In this document: positions 42,145 through 49,824 of the stretch, piece after piece
Numbering within the stretch: the stretch's first letter is position 1
How the letters are laid out: the number at the start of each line of letters is the position of its first letter
NCBI GenBank assembly: GCA_031261445.1
Contig: JAISJQ010000045.1
Location: forward strand, 1 to 64,000
Direction: 5' to 3'
DNA: 64,000 nucleotides
Source: Oscillospiraceae bacterium
GTDB lineage: Bacteria; Bacillota; Clostridia; Oscillospirales; Acutalibacteraceae
Translations under genes and position numbers: made by a program
The notes under the pieces: model-generated
Databases searched by the model: none
Seen by the model: the letters and a program-made list of their open reading frames with translations, nothing else
Told to the model about the DNA's origin: nothing

Positions 42145-42177
42145 CAAGAAACACCTAACTAATCGCTGATTTGTTGC

Positions 42178-42260
42178 ATTTGTAGGGGCGTTCTGCGCTC
42201 GCCCGCTGGAAATGCAGTGTTTGCGGGGAACAGCGGGCGGCAGGTTGCCGCCCCTACAGG
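42178..42260. repeat. C-module repeats
   Basis: Two adjacent C palindromes (GTAGGGGCGTTCTGCGCTCG and GCGGGCGGCAGGTTGCCGCC) between glf and the galactofuranosyltransferase. Confidence 0.75.
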
Positions 42261-42311
42261 CGAAAATAAAACCGTGCTTGCCAAAATCCAAAATTCTAAA
42301 AGGAGTGTCCT

Positions 42312-44156
42312 ATTCAGCTACAAAAGATTCTGTTTCCCAATCCGGCGATTTGCTCTGAAGAATCGCTGTATTTTCGCTCGCCCAACGCGCAGAGCGAGCA
42401 CATTGCCCAGCAGCGTGCGCTGGTGATTCCCGCCGGGCAGACGCTGTCGTTCGCCACGTATTTCAACAGCTTTTCGTTGGGCAAGTGGCGCAAGTATTCC
42501 ACGCTGAGCGCACTGCGTCTGCGGGTGGTGACGCAAGGCGATTTTGTGCTGGGTGTGCACCATGTGCGCCAAGAGGGCGAAGACCTGCGCGACGCTTTGC
42601 TGAGCACCCACGCCGCCGCCAGCGCTGTCCCCGTCCCGCACGACTTCCCGCTCCCGCTGGACGCGGACGACGGGCTGCTGTATTTTACCGTCACCGCCGC
42701 CGAAGAAGATGTGCTGTTCTTCACGGGTGAATACTACACCCCGCAAGCGGCCACGCAGAACGTGACGCTGGCGGTGAACATCTGTACTTATCGCCGCGAG
42801 ACGTTTGTGGCGCACAATATCCATTTGCTCATTGAAGAGCTACTGGACAACGACAACGCGCCGCTCCACGGGCACTTGCAGATTTTCATTGCCGATAACG
42901 GCCAATCCGTGGACGAGACGAGCATCGCCCATGCGGCGGTACACGTGTTCCCCAACCGCAATCTGGGCGGGGCAGGCGGCTTTGGGCGCGGGATGCTCGA
43001 GATACTCGACCAGCGCGAAACACTGGGCATTACGCACATTTTGATGATGGACGATGACGTGGTGCTTGACCCGCAGGTACTGGTGCGCACGTACTGTTTT
43101 TTGTGCTATCTTAAGCCCGAATATGCCCACGCCTTTTTGGGCGGCGCGATGCTCTCGCTCCAAGAGCGTTTCACGCAAGTGGAGGCGGCGGACTATTATG
43201 ACGAAGTGCGCCACCACCCCATCAAACCGCGCTACGATTTGCGGGAGCTGACGCATGTGCTGGATAACGAGCGCGAAGAGCCGATCAACTACTTCAGCTG
43301 GTGGTATTGCTGTATGCCCGCGGGGGTGCTCCGCGCGGACAACCTGCCCCTGCCGATTTTCATCAAGCGTGACGACATTGAATATGGCCTGCGCAACGGG
43401 ACGCAGTTCATCACCATCAACGGCATTGGCGTTTGGCACGAGGAGTTTGCGCTCAAGCGCTCCTCGTTTTTGGAGTACTACTACCTGCGCAACATGTGCA
43501 TTCTCAACGCGCTGCACAGACCAAAGTTTGGCACGGCGGCGCTGCTGTATTTTTTGCTGCGGGCGCTCCTGCGCTCTCTGGCGGAATTCCGCTACGCCGA
43601 GGCGCAGCTCAAGCTGGCCGCCGTGGAGGATTTTTGCAAGGGTGTCGATTGGCTCATGGCGCAAGATGCCGAGAAGCTCCATAGCGCCGTCATGGCCGCC
43701 GCCTACGCCAAAGTACCACTGGCGGAAGAGGAAATCCGCTATATCCGCGCGCGCGTGCTGACCGACGACGAAGAGGAAAGCACCGCCGGGCGCGTGGGAC
43801 GCACGCTCCTACTCAACGGCTGGTTTCTGCTCGCCAAACGGCAGATTGTGGTCGTCCCCGCTGTGAAACCCGCGCGGCGGCTGTTCTTCCGCGCCAAATA
43901 CGTGGTCAACTACGAAGAGACCACGCAGACGGCCTTTGCCACCAAACGCCGCCTGTTTTCGCTCTTGCGCGTGCTGGCTCGCTTGGGCGCGTTTTGCCTG
44001 CACTCCCTGCCTCGCGCGGCACGCGTGGCGCAGGAATACCGAAGCCGCGCCGCCGAACTGACCAGCCGCGCCTATTGGGAGCAACATCTCTACCAGCCGG
44101 GCGAAGCGGACGACAGCAATAAAAAGCCGCTGACCTACGGGTTCTATCAACAATGA
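42312..44156 (+). CDS. GlfT2-like galactofuranosyltransferase, apparent AUU start
   Basis: A 614-aa GT2 glycosyltransferase related to mycobacterial GlfT2, which polymerises galactofuranose. The N-terminal beta-sandwich (TLSFATYFNSF...KW) corresponds to GlfT2 TxSFATYFNAFPxxYW. The GT-A domain has NICTYRRE, the NRNLGGAGGFGRGM loop, the DDD metal motif at 247-249 and the WWYCCMPAGV region. Homologous sequence extends upstream of the first GTG (42423) to ATT 42312, where AAAGGAG sits exactly 7 bases before. An AUU start, or a lost ATG, is therefore likely. It is membrane-associated and uses the Glf product. Confidence 0.9.
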   Translation: MQLQKILFPNPAICSEESLYFRSPNAQSEHIAQQRALVIPAGQTLSFATYFNSFSLGKWRKYSTLSALRLRVVTQGDFVLGVHHVRQEGEDLRDALLSTHAAASAVPVPHDFPLPLDADDGLLYFTVTAAEEDVLFFTGEYYTPQAATQNVTLAVNICTYRRETFVAHNIHLLIEELLDNDNAPLHGHLQIFIADNGQSVDETSIAHAAVHVFPNRNLGGAGGFGRGMLEILDQRETLGITHILMMDDDVVLDPQVLVRTYCFLCYLKPEYAHAFLGGAMLSLQERFTQVEAADYYDEVRHHPIKPRYDLRELTHVLDNEREEPINYFSWWYCCMPAGVLRADNLPLPIFIKRDDIEYGLRNGTQFITINGIGVWHEEFALKRSSFLEYYYLRNMCILNALHRPKFGTAALLYFLLRALLRSLAEFRYAEAQLKLAAVEDFCKGVDWLMAQDAEKLHSAVMAAAYAKVPLAEEEIRYIRARVLTDDEEESTAGRVGRTLLLNGWFLLAKRQIVVVPAVKPARRLFFRAKYVVNYEETTQTAFATKRRLFSLLRVLARLGAFCLHSLPRAARVAQEYRSRAAELTSRAYWEQHLYQPGEADDSNKKPLTYGFYQQ

Positions 44157-44165
44157 GGCGGATGC

Positions 44166-44330
44166 AATGAACAATGAACAATTGACAATTGTCTGCCCTT
44201 TGTTATACTATTCCGTACTAGGAATCCTTCCGTAGGGGCAACCCTTGTGGTTGCCCCGATAAGGTGCTTTGCATAGAGGGCGACCACAAGGGTCGCCCCT
44301 ACACCTGTCGCGATGGGCAACAATTTTTAT
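44166..44330. repeat. A plus C repeat block
   Basis: Module A (CAATGAACAATGAACAATTG), then C palindromes GGGGCAACCCTTGTGGTTGC and GGGCGACCACAAGGGTCGCC in inverted order, filling a gap between converging genes. Confidence 0.8.
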
Positions 44331-44342
44331 TGCGGATTAGTA

Positions 44343-45515
44343 TTAAAACATTTCTGCCAACGCAACACCCAGCAGTCGCCCGGAATACGCGACCTCGTCG
44401 AGCGTGTTGGAATCCGTGCCAATCTCAATGAGCAGGTTGTTCTTGCCCTGATTCATGTTGTATTTTCTCTGGCAGAAAAAGATGGGACGCGCCAGACCCG
44501 GGAAACGATCCGCCAGCGTTTTTTGCAGATGCACCGCAAAGGTCAGGTTGCCCTGCCAGTTGGCAAAATCGGTGATTTTCCCCTCCTGCGCCCCGGTGAC
44601 GAGCATGATTTGCGCGGCTTTTTTGCCCTGAATGGTGGTCACGGGCTTGGTGCGCGTGGACGCGCCGCGCATGGCATCGCGGTGGATATCCAGCACGATC
44701 TGAATCTCTGGGTGTTCCTTGAGGTGCTTTGCCACCGTGACGGCCGAACGGCCATACGCGCCGTTGTAGCTGGTGTCGTGGATGGTGGTGTCGTGGATGA
44801 CGGTGTAGCCCGCCGCCGTGAGCTGCGCGGCGATTTCATCGCCCACGCGCACCATGTTTTGCGCCGGATCGTTGGAGCGGCCGGTCTCCTCGGTGGTGTA
44901 GTAGTCCCGCTCAAAGAGCGCGAAGGCCTCGGTGGTGTGGGTATGGAACAACAGCACGGCGGGTTTGCTTTTGTCCTGCACTTTGATGTCGACTTTTTTC
45001 TTCAGCTCTTTTTTGATGTCGACACTTTTGGTTTCCGTGGTGTTTTTCACGCGAACGGAGTCGTAGGTATTCGTTGCGCCAGATTTCGCGTAGTCCGCGC
45101 TGATGACCGCGCCCAGCTTGGGCGCTTTGGCGTTGGCCTGCGCTTTGGCGGCGAGCGCGGCGATGTCGGGCGGGGTGGCGGTGAGGTCTTTGGCTTTCGC
45201 CCCCACGGACTGCGTGGCCGCTTCCGGGGCATCGGCGGCTTTGGGCGTGGTGAGCGCTTTGCTGACGACCGGCGCGGTGGGCGCGGGAGCGGTCGGCACT
45301 TCGCTCGGCACGGCGGCGGGGATTTCGGCATCCGCGTCATCGTCCGGGTGGGGCGTGCGCTCATCCAGAAACAGCTGCACCGCCGCCTCGGGCACAGCCA
45401 GTCCAGCCCCCAACCGTACGGCGAACGCGCGTCCCTGCCCCCACGCGAGCAGTAACGCCGGAATCAGCAGCACGGCCAGCGCACTGCGCTGCATGGATTT
45501 TTTTTGACTGCGCAT
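44343..45515 (-). CDS. spoIIP: Stage II sporulation protein P
   Basis: A 390-aa membrane-anchored peptidoglycan amidase/endopeptidase required for engulfment. The N-terminal signal anchor is at residues 11-32. A low-complexity Ala/Pro/Thr region (60-130) leads to the SpoIIP catalytic domain with LLFHTHTTEAF (near 188), HDTTIHDTSYNGAYGRS, VLDIHRDAM, LLIEIGTDSNT and ALAEMF at the end. The first His and Glu fit the metal-binding positions. It works with SpoIIM and SpoIID. Confidence 0.94.
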   Translation of the reverse strand: MRSQKKSMQRSALAVLLIPALLLAWGQGRAFAVRLGAGLAVPEAAVQLFLDERTPHPDDDADAEIPAAVPSEVPTAPAPTAPVVSKALTTPKAADAPEAATQSVGAKAKDLTATPPDIAALAAKAQANAKAPKLGAVISADYAKSGATNTYDSVRVKNTTETKSVDIKKELKKKVDIKVQDKSKPAVLLFHTHTTEAFALFERDYYTTEETGRSNDPAQNMVRVGDEIAAQLTAAGYTVIHDTTIHDTSYNGAYGRSAVTVAKHLKEHPEIQIVLDIHRDAMRGASTRTKPVTTIQGKKAAQIMLVTGAQEGKITDFANWQGNLTFAVHLQKTLADRFPGLARPIFFCQRKYNMNQGKNNLLIEIGTDSNTLDEVAYSGRLLGVALAEMF

Positions 45516-45627
45516 AAAAAGAGCCTCCGAGCCTTCTGGACGCTAGATTTTGGCCGTCTAAGACCGAAAACCCAAAGTCCTGCTTGTGCAATATATTACA
45601 CAAACACCGGAGGTATACCATTGCAGA

Positions 45628-45705
45628 AGGGAGTAGTCAGAAGGCAGAGGGCAGAAATGTGCTTAAGAATCTGTCTTCTGTCCTCTGACTTCTGCCCTCT
45701 GAGCG
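45628..45705. repeat. B-module palindrome overlapping a coding end
   Basis: AGTCAGAAGGCAGAGGGCAG and its inverted partner CTGTCTTCTGTCCTCTGACT. The right arm encodes the last ~12 codons of the aminotransferase gene. Confidence 0.8.
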
Positions 45706-46907
45706 CCAGCTGCCACGCTGCGCAAAATGTCGATGCCCTTGACGATGTTCTCGTCACTGGGAGTGGAGAAGTTCAGGCGGATGCAGTCGGTCGTCCCATT
45801 GGGGTCGGTCAGGAACGCTGAGCCGGGCACGACGGCCACGCCGTGGTCGGTGCAGGTTTTGCAGAAGCGCAGCATCTTGTCCGTCGCCGCGCGTGCGCCG
45901 AGCGTCTGGGCATAGCCGAGCGTGCCCCAGACGAACAGACCGCCCTCTGGACGCACAAAGTGGAAGTGATCGGCCAGCTTTTCGTCCAGCAGGTCGCACA
46001 TCAGGTTCAACTTGCGGCGATAGATGCCCTGAATTTTGGCGATGTGCGCGGGGACATCATAGCCCGTGAGCCACTGGTAGACAATCATTTGCGTGAGCAT
46101 GGAGGTGTGCACGTCGCCCGTCTGCTTGCCCACGGTCATCTTCGCCAGAATCTCCGGCGGCCCCACGCAGAAGCCCGCCCGCAGACCGGGCGAGAGAATT
46201 TTGCTGAACGAGCCGGCATAAATCACGCGTCCATCAGTGTCGAGCGTCTTGATGGCAGGAAGCGCTTCGCCCACCACCCGCAGGTCGCCATAGGGGTTGT
46301 CCTCTAGGATGATTAGGTCGTATTGCTGCGCCAGCGCGTAGACGGCGCGGCGTTTTTCGGCGGACATGGTCGCGCCCGTGGGGTTCTGGAAGTTGGGGAT
46401 GGTGTAGAGGAATCGCACGTTTTTCTCGCGCTTGAGGGCGTCCTCTAGGGCGGCGATGTTCAGGCCGTCCGCCTCAATGGGGATGCCCACCAAGTTTGCG
46501 TTATAGGCGCGGAAGCTGTTGAGACTGCCGATGAACGAGGGATTTTCGCACAGAACCGTGTCGCCCTCGTCGCAGAGCACCTTGCAGACCAAATCCATGA
46601 CCTGCTGCGCCCCGCTGGTGATGATCAGGCTGTCGCGCTCGTTCCCCACGCCATACCTGCCGACCCAGCCGCGCACTGCCGCAATGAGCGGCTCGTAGCC
46701 CTCTGTAACGCCGTATTGCAGGGCGTTGATGGGCTGTTCGGCGAGAATCTGCGCGGTGATCTGGCGGATCTCGTCCACAGGGAAGGCCTCCGCCGCAGGG
46801 TTGCCCGCCGCGAAGCTGATGAGCCCCGGCACAGAGGCCGCCTTGAGGATCTCGCGAATCGCCGAGGGCTTGAGCGCGGAAATTTTGTTGGAAAAACGGT
46901 ACTGCAT
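45663..46907 (-). CDS. PLP-dependent aminotransferase, class I/II (2-aminoadipate type)
   Basis: A 414-aa fold-type I aminotransferase similar to LysN/AraT-type (MocR-related) enzymes that act on 2-aminoadipate, aromatic or branched-chain amino acids. Motifs: SFAAGNPAAEAFP at the N-terminus, ITSGAQQVMDL, the NFQNPTGATMS loop, the ILEDNPYGDLR Asp and the PLP lysine in GSFSKILSPGLRAGF. The last residues (QRAEVRGQKTDS) are not family-like and are read from a B-module repeat. Substrate cannot be decided. Confidence 0.9.
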   Translation of the reverse strand: MQYRFSNKISALKPSAIREILKAASVPGLISFAAGNPAAEAFPVDEIRQITAQILAEQPINALQYGVTEGYEPLIAAVRGWVGRYGVGNERDSLIITSGAQQVMDLVCKVLCDEGDTVLCENPSFIGSLNSFRAYNANLVGIPIEADGLNIAALEDALKREKNVRFLYTIPNFQNPTGATMSAEKRRAVYALAQQYDLIILEDNPYGDLRVVGEALPAIKTLDTDGRVIYAGSFSKILSPGLRAGFCVGPPEILAKMTVGKQTGDVHTSMLTQMIVYQWLTGYDVPAHIAKIQGIYRRKLNLMCDLLDEKLADHFHFVRPEGGLFVWGTLGYAQTLGARAATDKMLRFCKTCTDHGVAVVPGSAFLTDPNGTTDCIRLNFSTPSDENIVKGIDILRSVAAGAQRAEVRGQKTDS

Positions 46908-46951
46908 ACCTGCTCCTAAAAAAGTTGTTGTGCTTAGAAATACCTAGGCAC

Positions 46952-47085
46952 TTGACATTTATGCTGTGTCTGTGTATAATATAGATGGTGGTGGCACTGT
47001 CGACAACGGCTGTTGCCTCCAACGTTCGAGAACTAAAGAATTAGTCGCCGATCTGTGGTAGGAGGGCGACTACTTCTTTTTGTTT
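46952..47085 (+). ncRNA. Candidate antisense RNA to the 28-aa toxin-like gene
   Basis: A perfect promoter TTGACA (46952-46957), 17 bp, TATAAT (46975-46980) leads within ~100 bases to a terminator: AGTCGCC (47043-47049) / GGCGACT (47065-47071) followed by ACTTCTTTTTG. No ribosome site with a sizeable frame lies between. The RNA would cover the stop codon and 3' untranslated part of the converging small gene, the layout of type I antitoxins such as RatA. Confidence 0.72.
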
Positions 47086-47156
47086 GCGTTGCTAACGATG
47101 AGCATGTAGCCGGTTGCACAGACTAGGAACAGTGCCATGGCAATGATTTCGTTCAT
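47070..47156 (-). CDS. 28-aa hydrophobic peptide, putative type I toxin
   Basis: MNEIIAMALFLVCATGYMLI then VSNANKKK: one transmembrane helix and a lysine-rich tail, resembling the TxpA/BsrG/holin-like type I toxins of Firmicutes, which insert into the membrane. The ATG at 47156 has AAGGAGGTGAT upstream. That ribosome site is paired with CCTCCT in a 6-bp stem. The strong promoter is 47251-47223. An antisense RNA converges on its 3' end. Another possibility is a small membrane regulator, but the overall layout favours a toxin. Confidence 0.72.
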   Translation of the reverse strand: MNEIIAMALFLVCATGYMLIVSNANKKK

Positions 47157-47164
47157 ACGCATCA

Positions 47165-47251
47165 CCTCCTTCACAGGAGGCAAAAAGCCAGCCGCTGCCG
47201 CTTGGCAGTACCACCGCTGTAGATTATAGCAGGTTGCGCGAAAATTGTCAA
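47165..47251 (-). promoter_or_regulatory. Toxin promoter and ribosome-site hairpin
   Basis: TTGACA (47251-47246), 17 bp, TATAAT (47228-47223). In the leader, CCTCCT (47180-47175) pairs with AGGAGG (47170-47165) around the loop GTGA, hiding the ribosome site. Confidence 0.8.
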
Positions 47252-48432
47252 TCGTGCATAACAATCGGCAACGGTTTCAACTTCCCATAAACATCCGCAT
47301 TTTGGAACAGGAAATTTTGGCTGTCTCGTAAAGATGCTTCGGCAACCGACAGTTGTTGACTGGCCGTATCAGCGAGCGAATCCATGCTTTCACCTAAAGC
47401 ACGCAATTCCCGCGCAATATTTCCCGTAACCGCCGCCAGCATTTGTGCTTGCTTTGCTTGGTTTTGAATCACCGCCGCCATGAGCCGCTTCATCTCGTTG
47501 GCATCCACGCGCGCGAGCGCATATTTGATGTCATAGTCGTCAGAGGACGTGGAGAGAAAGTCGTAGAGATAAAACACCGCTTCTGGGTACTGATAAGGCT
47601 TCGGGAGAATGCGGGTTGAGCTGTAGAGCGTTTCAAGCTGTTCTTGCGCTTGTTTTAGCCCCGTTGTGAGCGTCTGCACATTCGCATCACGAACAGCAAG
47701 CCATTCTTGCTGAAATGCGGCTTGCTTTGTGTCCTGTTCGTGTGCTTGCAATTCATACGCACTTTGCGCGATCTGATATTCGTGCATGGCCTGCTCATAT
47801 TCTTGCACAGCCCTGTCATAGTCACGGCATTGTTGTGCATATCGCTCAGCCGCTTCCCGATTGATACGTTCAAATCTTTCCGTTACCCATTGATTGTGCT
47901 GCTCCTGATGAATTTTGTCGGGCTTACATCTCGCCTGACCCATCAACTTACTAAAAAGTGAATCAGAAAGATGCTCAAGTGGAGCATTCTCAATATAGTA
48001 ATCTTCTGCAGAATATCCTCTGGGTGCACTAAACAAATCTGCTAAGTCTAAAATGCAAATTGTATCCTCAACTATCATCTCATCCAGAGTAGATAACTTG
48101 TGAACTTCGGGTGTTGGATATCTTACACGAAACCCAAACGAGCCGTTGAAATGATTATCGATAAACGATATATTGGGGTAAAAGCGAAAAGTGCCATCGC
48201 AAAGAGCCTTACTATTATGAGGAAAATAAAGCCGCCCAGGTTTTTGTTGTTCTGGCTTTTGGGGCGGATTTGTTGGCGCTTGTGGCATAATCGGAGGCGC
48301 AAGAGTTGCCCGCGGTAACGCAGGGCAATAGCTCTGGCTCTGTAGATTCAATTCGTTTTGCGTTTGCAAAATGGTCAATTCCAAACCAGCGGCGGTTTCC
48401 AGAAACCGAACTTCTTCATCATGTTTTTGCAC
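47248..48432 (-). CDS. Coiled-coil protein of unknown function
   Basis: A 394-aa protein, start GTG 48432 (TAGGAG 9 bases upstream; earlier in-frame codons lack a site). Residues ~55-80 are proline-rich (PPIMPQAPTNPPQKPEQQKP). Residues ~205-300 form a long Glu/Gln/Tyr-rich coiled coil (REAAERYAQQCRDYDRAVQE). The C-terminal part has further helices. No membrane helix or signal peptide. No family recognised; the shape suggests a scaffold or filament-like protein. Its stop codon overlaps the -35 box of the 28-aa gene. Confidence 0.72.
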   Translation of the reverse strand: MQKHDEEVRFLETAAGLELTILQTQNELNLQSQSYCPALPRATLAPPIMPQAPTNPPQKPEQQKPGRLYFPHNSKALCDGTFRFYPNISFIDNHFNGSFGFRVRYPTPEVHKLSTLDEMIVEDTICILDLADLFSAPRGYSAEDYYIENAPLEHLSDSLFSKLMGQARCKPDKIHQEQHNQWVTERFERINREAAERYAQQCRDYDRAVQEYEQAMHEYQIAQSAYELQAHEQDTKQAAFQQEWLAVRDANVQTLTTGLKQAQEQLETLYSSTRILPKPYQYPEAVFYLYDFLSTSSDDYDIKYALARVDANEMKRLMAAVIQNQAKQAQMLAAVTGNIARELRALGESMDSLADTASQQLSVAEASLRDSQNFLFQNADVYGKLKPLPIVMHD

Positions 48433-48593
48433 GCAAATCACTCCTATAAATAAGTATCCCATAGCTACTTTTGGTAAGCCAGCGACCATCGTGTTAGAGT
48501 ATAGCACGCCACGCGAAAAAAGTCAATCGCGGATGCGAAGACACGGAAATCAATTTTCAGATTGCCAGAGGAAAACTGATGATTTTGGGGATC

Positions 48594-48712
48594 TGTAGGG
48601 GCGAGCTTTGCCTGTGCCCTGCGGGTGCTCGCCCGCTGTCTAACCCACTGTCTAAATATACGCGTTTCCTTAAAAACAGCGGGCGAGCGCAGCTCGCCCC
48701 TACACAAAATTG
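48594..48712. repeat. C-module pair
   Basis: TGTAGGGGCGAGCTTTGCCT ... and the inverted GCGAGCGCAGCTCGCCCCTA, with GCCCGCTGT arms facing each other, in front of the tRNA-Pro promoter. Confidence 0.75.
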
Positions 48713-48739
48713 ATTTCCCTGATGCGAAGAAATTTTCTA

Positions 48740-48768
48740 TTGACAACCGTCCTCTCGTATGGTATAAT
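48740..48768 (+). promoter_or_regulatory. Promoter of tRNA-Pro
   Basis: TTGACA (48740-48745), 17 bp, TATAAT (48763-48768). Confidence 0.85.
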
Positions 48769-48778
48769 ATAGTTAAAT

Positions 48779-48854
48779 CCGGGTGTGGCGCAGTTGGTAG
48801 CGCGCTTGACTGGGGGTCAAGAGGCCGTGAGTTCAAGTCTCGCCACTCGGACCA
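48779..48854 (+). tRNA. tRNA-Pro (anticodon GGG)
   Basis: A 76-base cloverleaf. Acceptor CCGGGTG/CACTCGG with encoded ACCA. The anticodon stem is CTTGA/TCAAG with loop CTGGGGG, anticodon GGG (reads CCC/CCU). T-loop GTTCAAGTC. Confidence 0.95.
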
Positions 48855-48857
48855 AAG

Positions 48858-48895
48858 TCGAAAAGGTAGGGTTCTACCTTTTCGATTTTATTTTT
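48858..48895 (+). terminator. tRNA-Pro terminator
   Basis: A perfect 12-bp stem TCGAAAAGGTAG/CTACCTTTTCGA with loop GGTT, followed by TTTTATTTTT. Confidence 0.92.
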
Positions 48896-48919
48896 CCTAA
48901 TTCTTGTTAAGGAGTATCT

Positions 48920-49533
48920 ATGCATATACCAAGTGAGCGTATTTATCATGAAATGAAATCAGAGGAGGCTTCTCTTTGGTATGTACCTGCCAATAATTTT
49001 TTTATATAAGCCCACGAGTCAAAAAGGGCGAGAAGATACGTGAATTAACCGATGTTTTTTCATTTTATCAATATGGGAGTTTTCTTATCGAAGCCAAAGA
49101 TTTATCAGTTCTCAATGCGGGATACCATCGTGACCAAGTACGCCGCACGGCCGGAGTGCAAAAGCAAGTAAAAAAAGCCATTGCGCAACTAATCGGTGCA
49201 TCAAAAGCTTTAAAAAATAACAATGCGATTTTTGACGCCAATGGCAAAGAAATTATTGTCGATAGAAAAGAACCTCCTCACTGCATCATTTTAATTACTG
49301 AACTTATGCATTATGGCGATTGGAAAGAAATCGAAATTCAATTATTTGAAGCTATGCAGGAAACGGGTGCATTCTTTCACTTATTAGATTTGCGCGAGTT
49401 TATTGCTTTACTAAAAGGCAGTTCGGGCAAAGTGGAGCTACTGGATTATAACCTTATGGAACGGTGCAAAATATTTGTGGATAAGCAAAGTGTTTTTATC
49501 CGTAGCCAACCGCCATCAAAGCAATCACTATGA
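48920..49533 (+). pseudogene. Frameshifted gene (nuclease-like), T7 slippery run
   Basis: ATG 48920 (AAGGAG upstream) opens MHIPSERIYHEMKSEEASLW... and reads 29 codons to TAA 49007. The -1 frame, open from 48997 to 49533, continues as FFYISPRVKKGEKIRELTDV... and has no start of its own until GTG 49156. The switch point is TTTTTTT (48997-49003), which in the zero frame is the slippery heptamer T-TTT-TTT. The long part contains FLIEAKDLSV and a conserved-looking HCIILITELM and FHLLDLREFI. An E-x-K hint of a PD-(D/E)xK nuclease is weak. Base composition is more AT-rich than its neighbours, suggesting acquisition. Confidence 0.6.
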
Positions 49534-49824
49534 AATATAACTTTGTTCCTGCCAGTGTTTTTGGTACCAAATACAACTTTCGAATTACCTGTAACCATTA
49601 ATTTGACTGCATTTTCTCGGGTATGATGTTACCACCACGCCGACTACACTGGCGGTGAGCAATTCGTGCACTGCCGTAGTACCGTTTTCAACGCGGCTAA
49701 CCTGAAGTTCAAATTGTTTCTTTGCTGTCGAACGCAGATTTTTTTGAAGGCGATGCTCTGTAGTCTGCGCGACCAATGATGCTTATTTATGTTGGATTGA
49801 AACTTATTGCCTACCCTTCAACCA
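49534..49824. other. AT-rich gap without a firm gene
   Basis: About 290 bases. A leftward 63-codon frame (49585-49776) lacks a ribosome site and resembles nothing known. The stretch shares the lower GC of the frameshifted gene and may be debris of the same acquisition. Confidence 0.45.

Noticed and set aside
45628..45705. B-module palindromes considered as a CRISPR array
   Set aside because: Only one inverted pair, no regular spacers and no cas genes.
49585..49776. 63-codon leftward frame
   Set aside because: No ribosome site, promoter or recognisable similarity; treated as part of an AT-rich gap.
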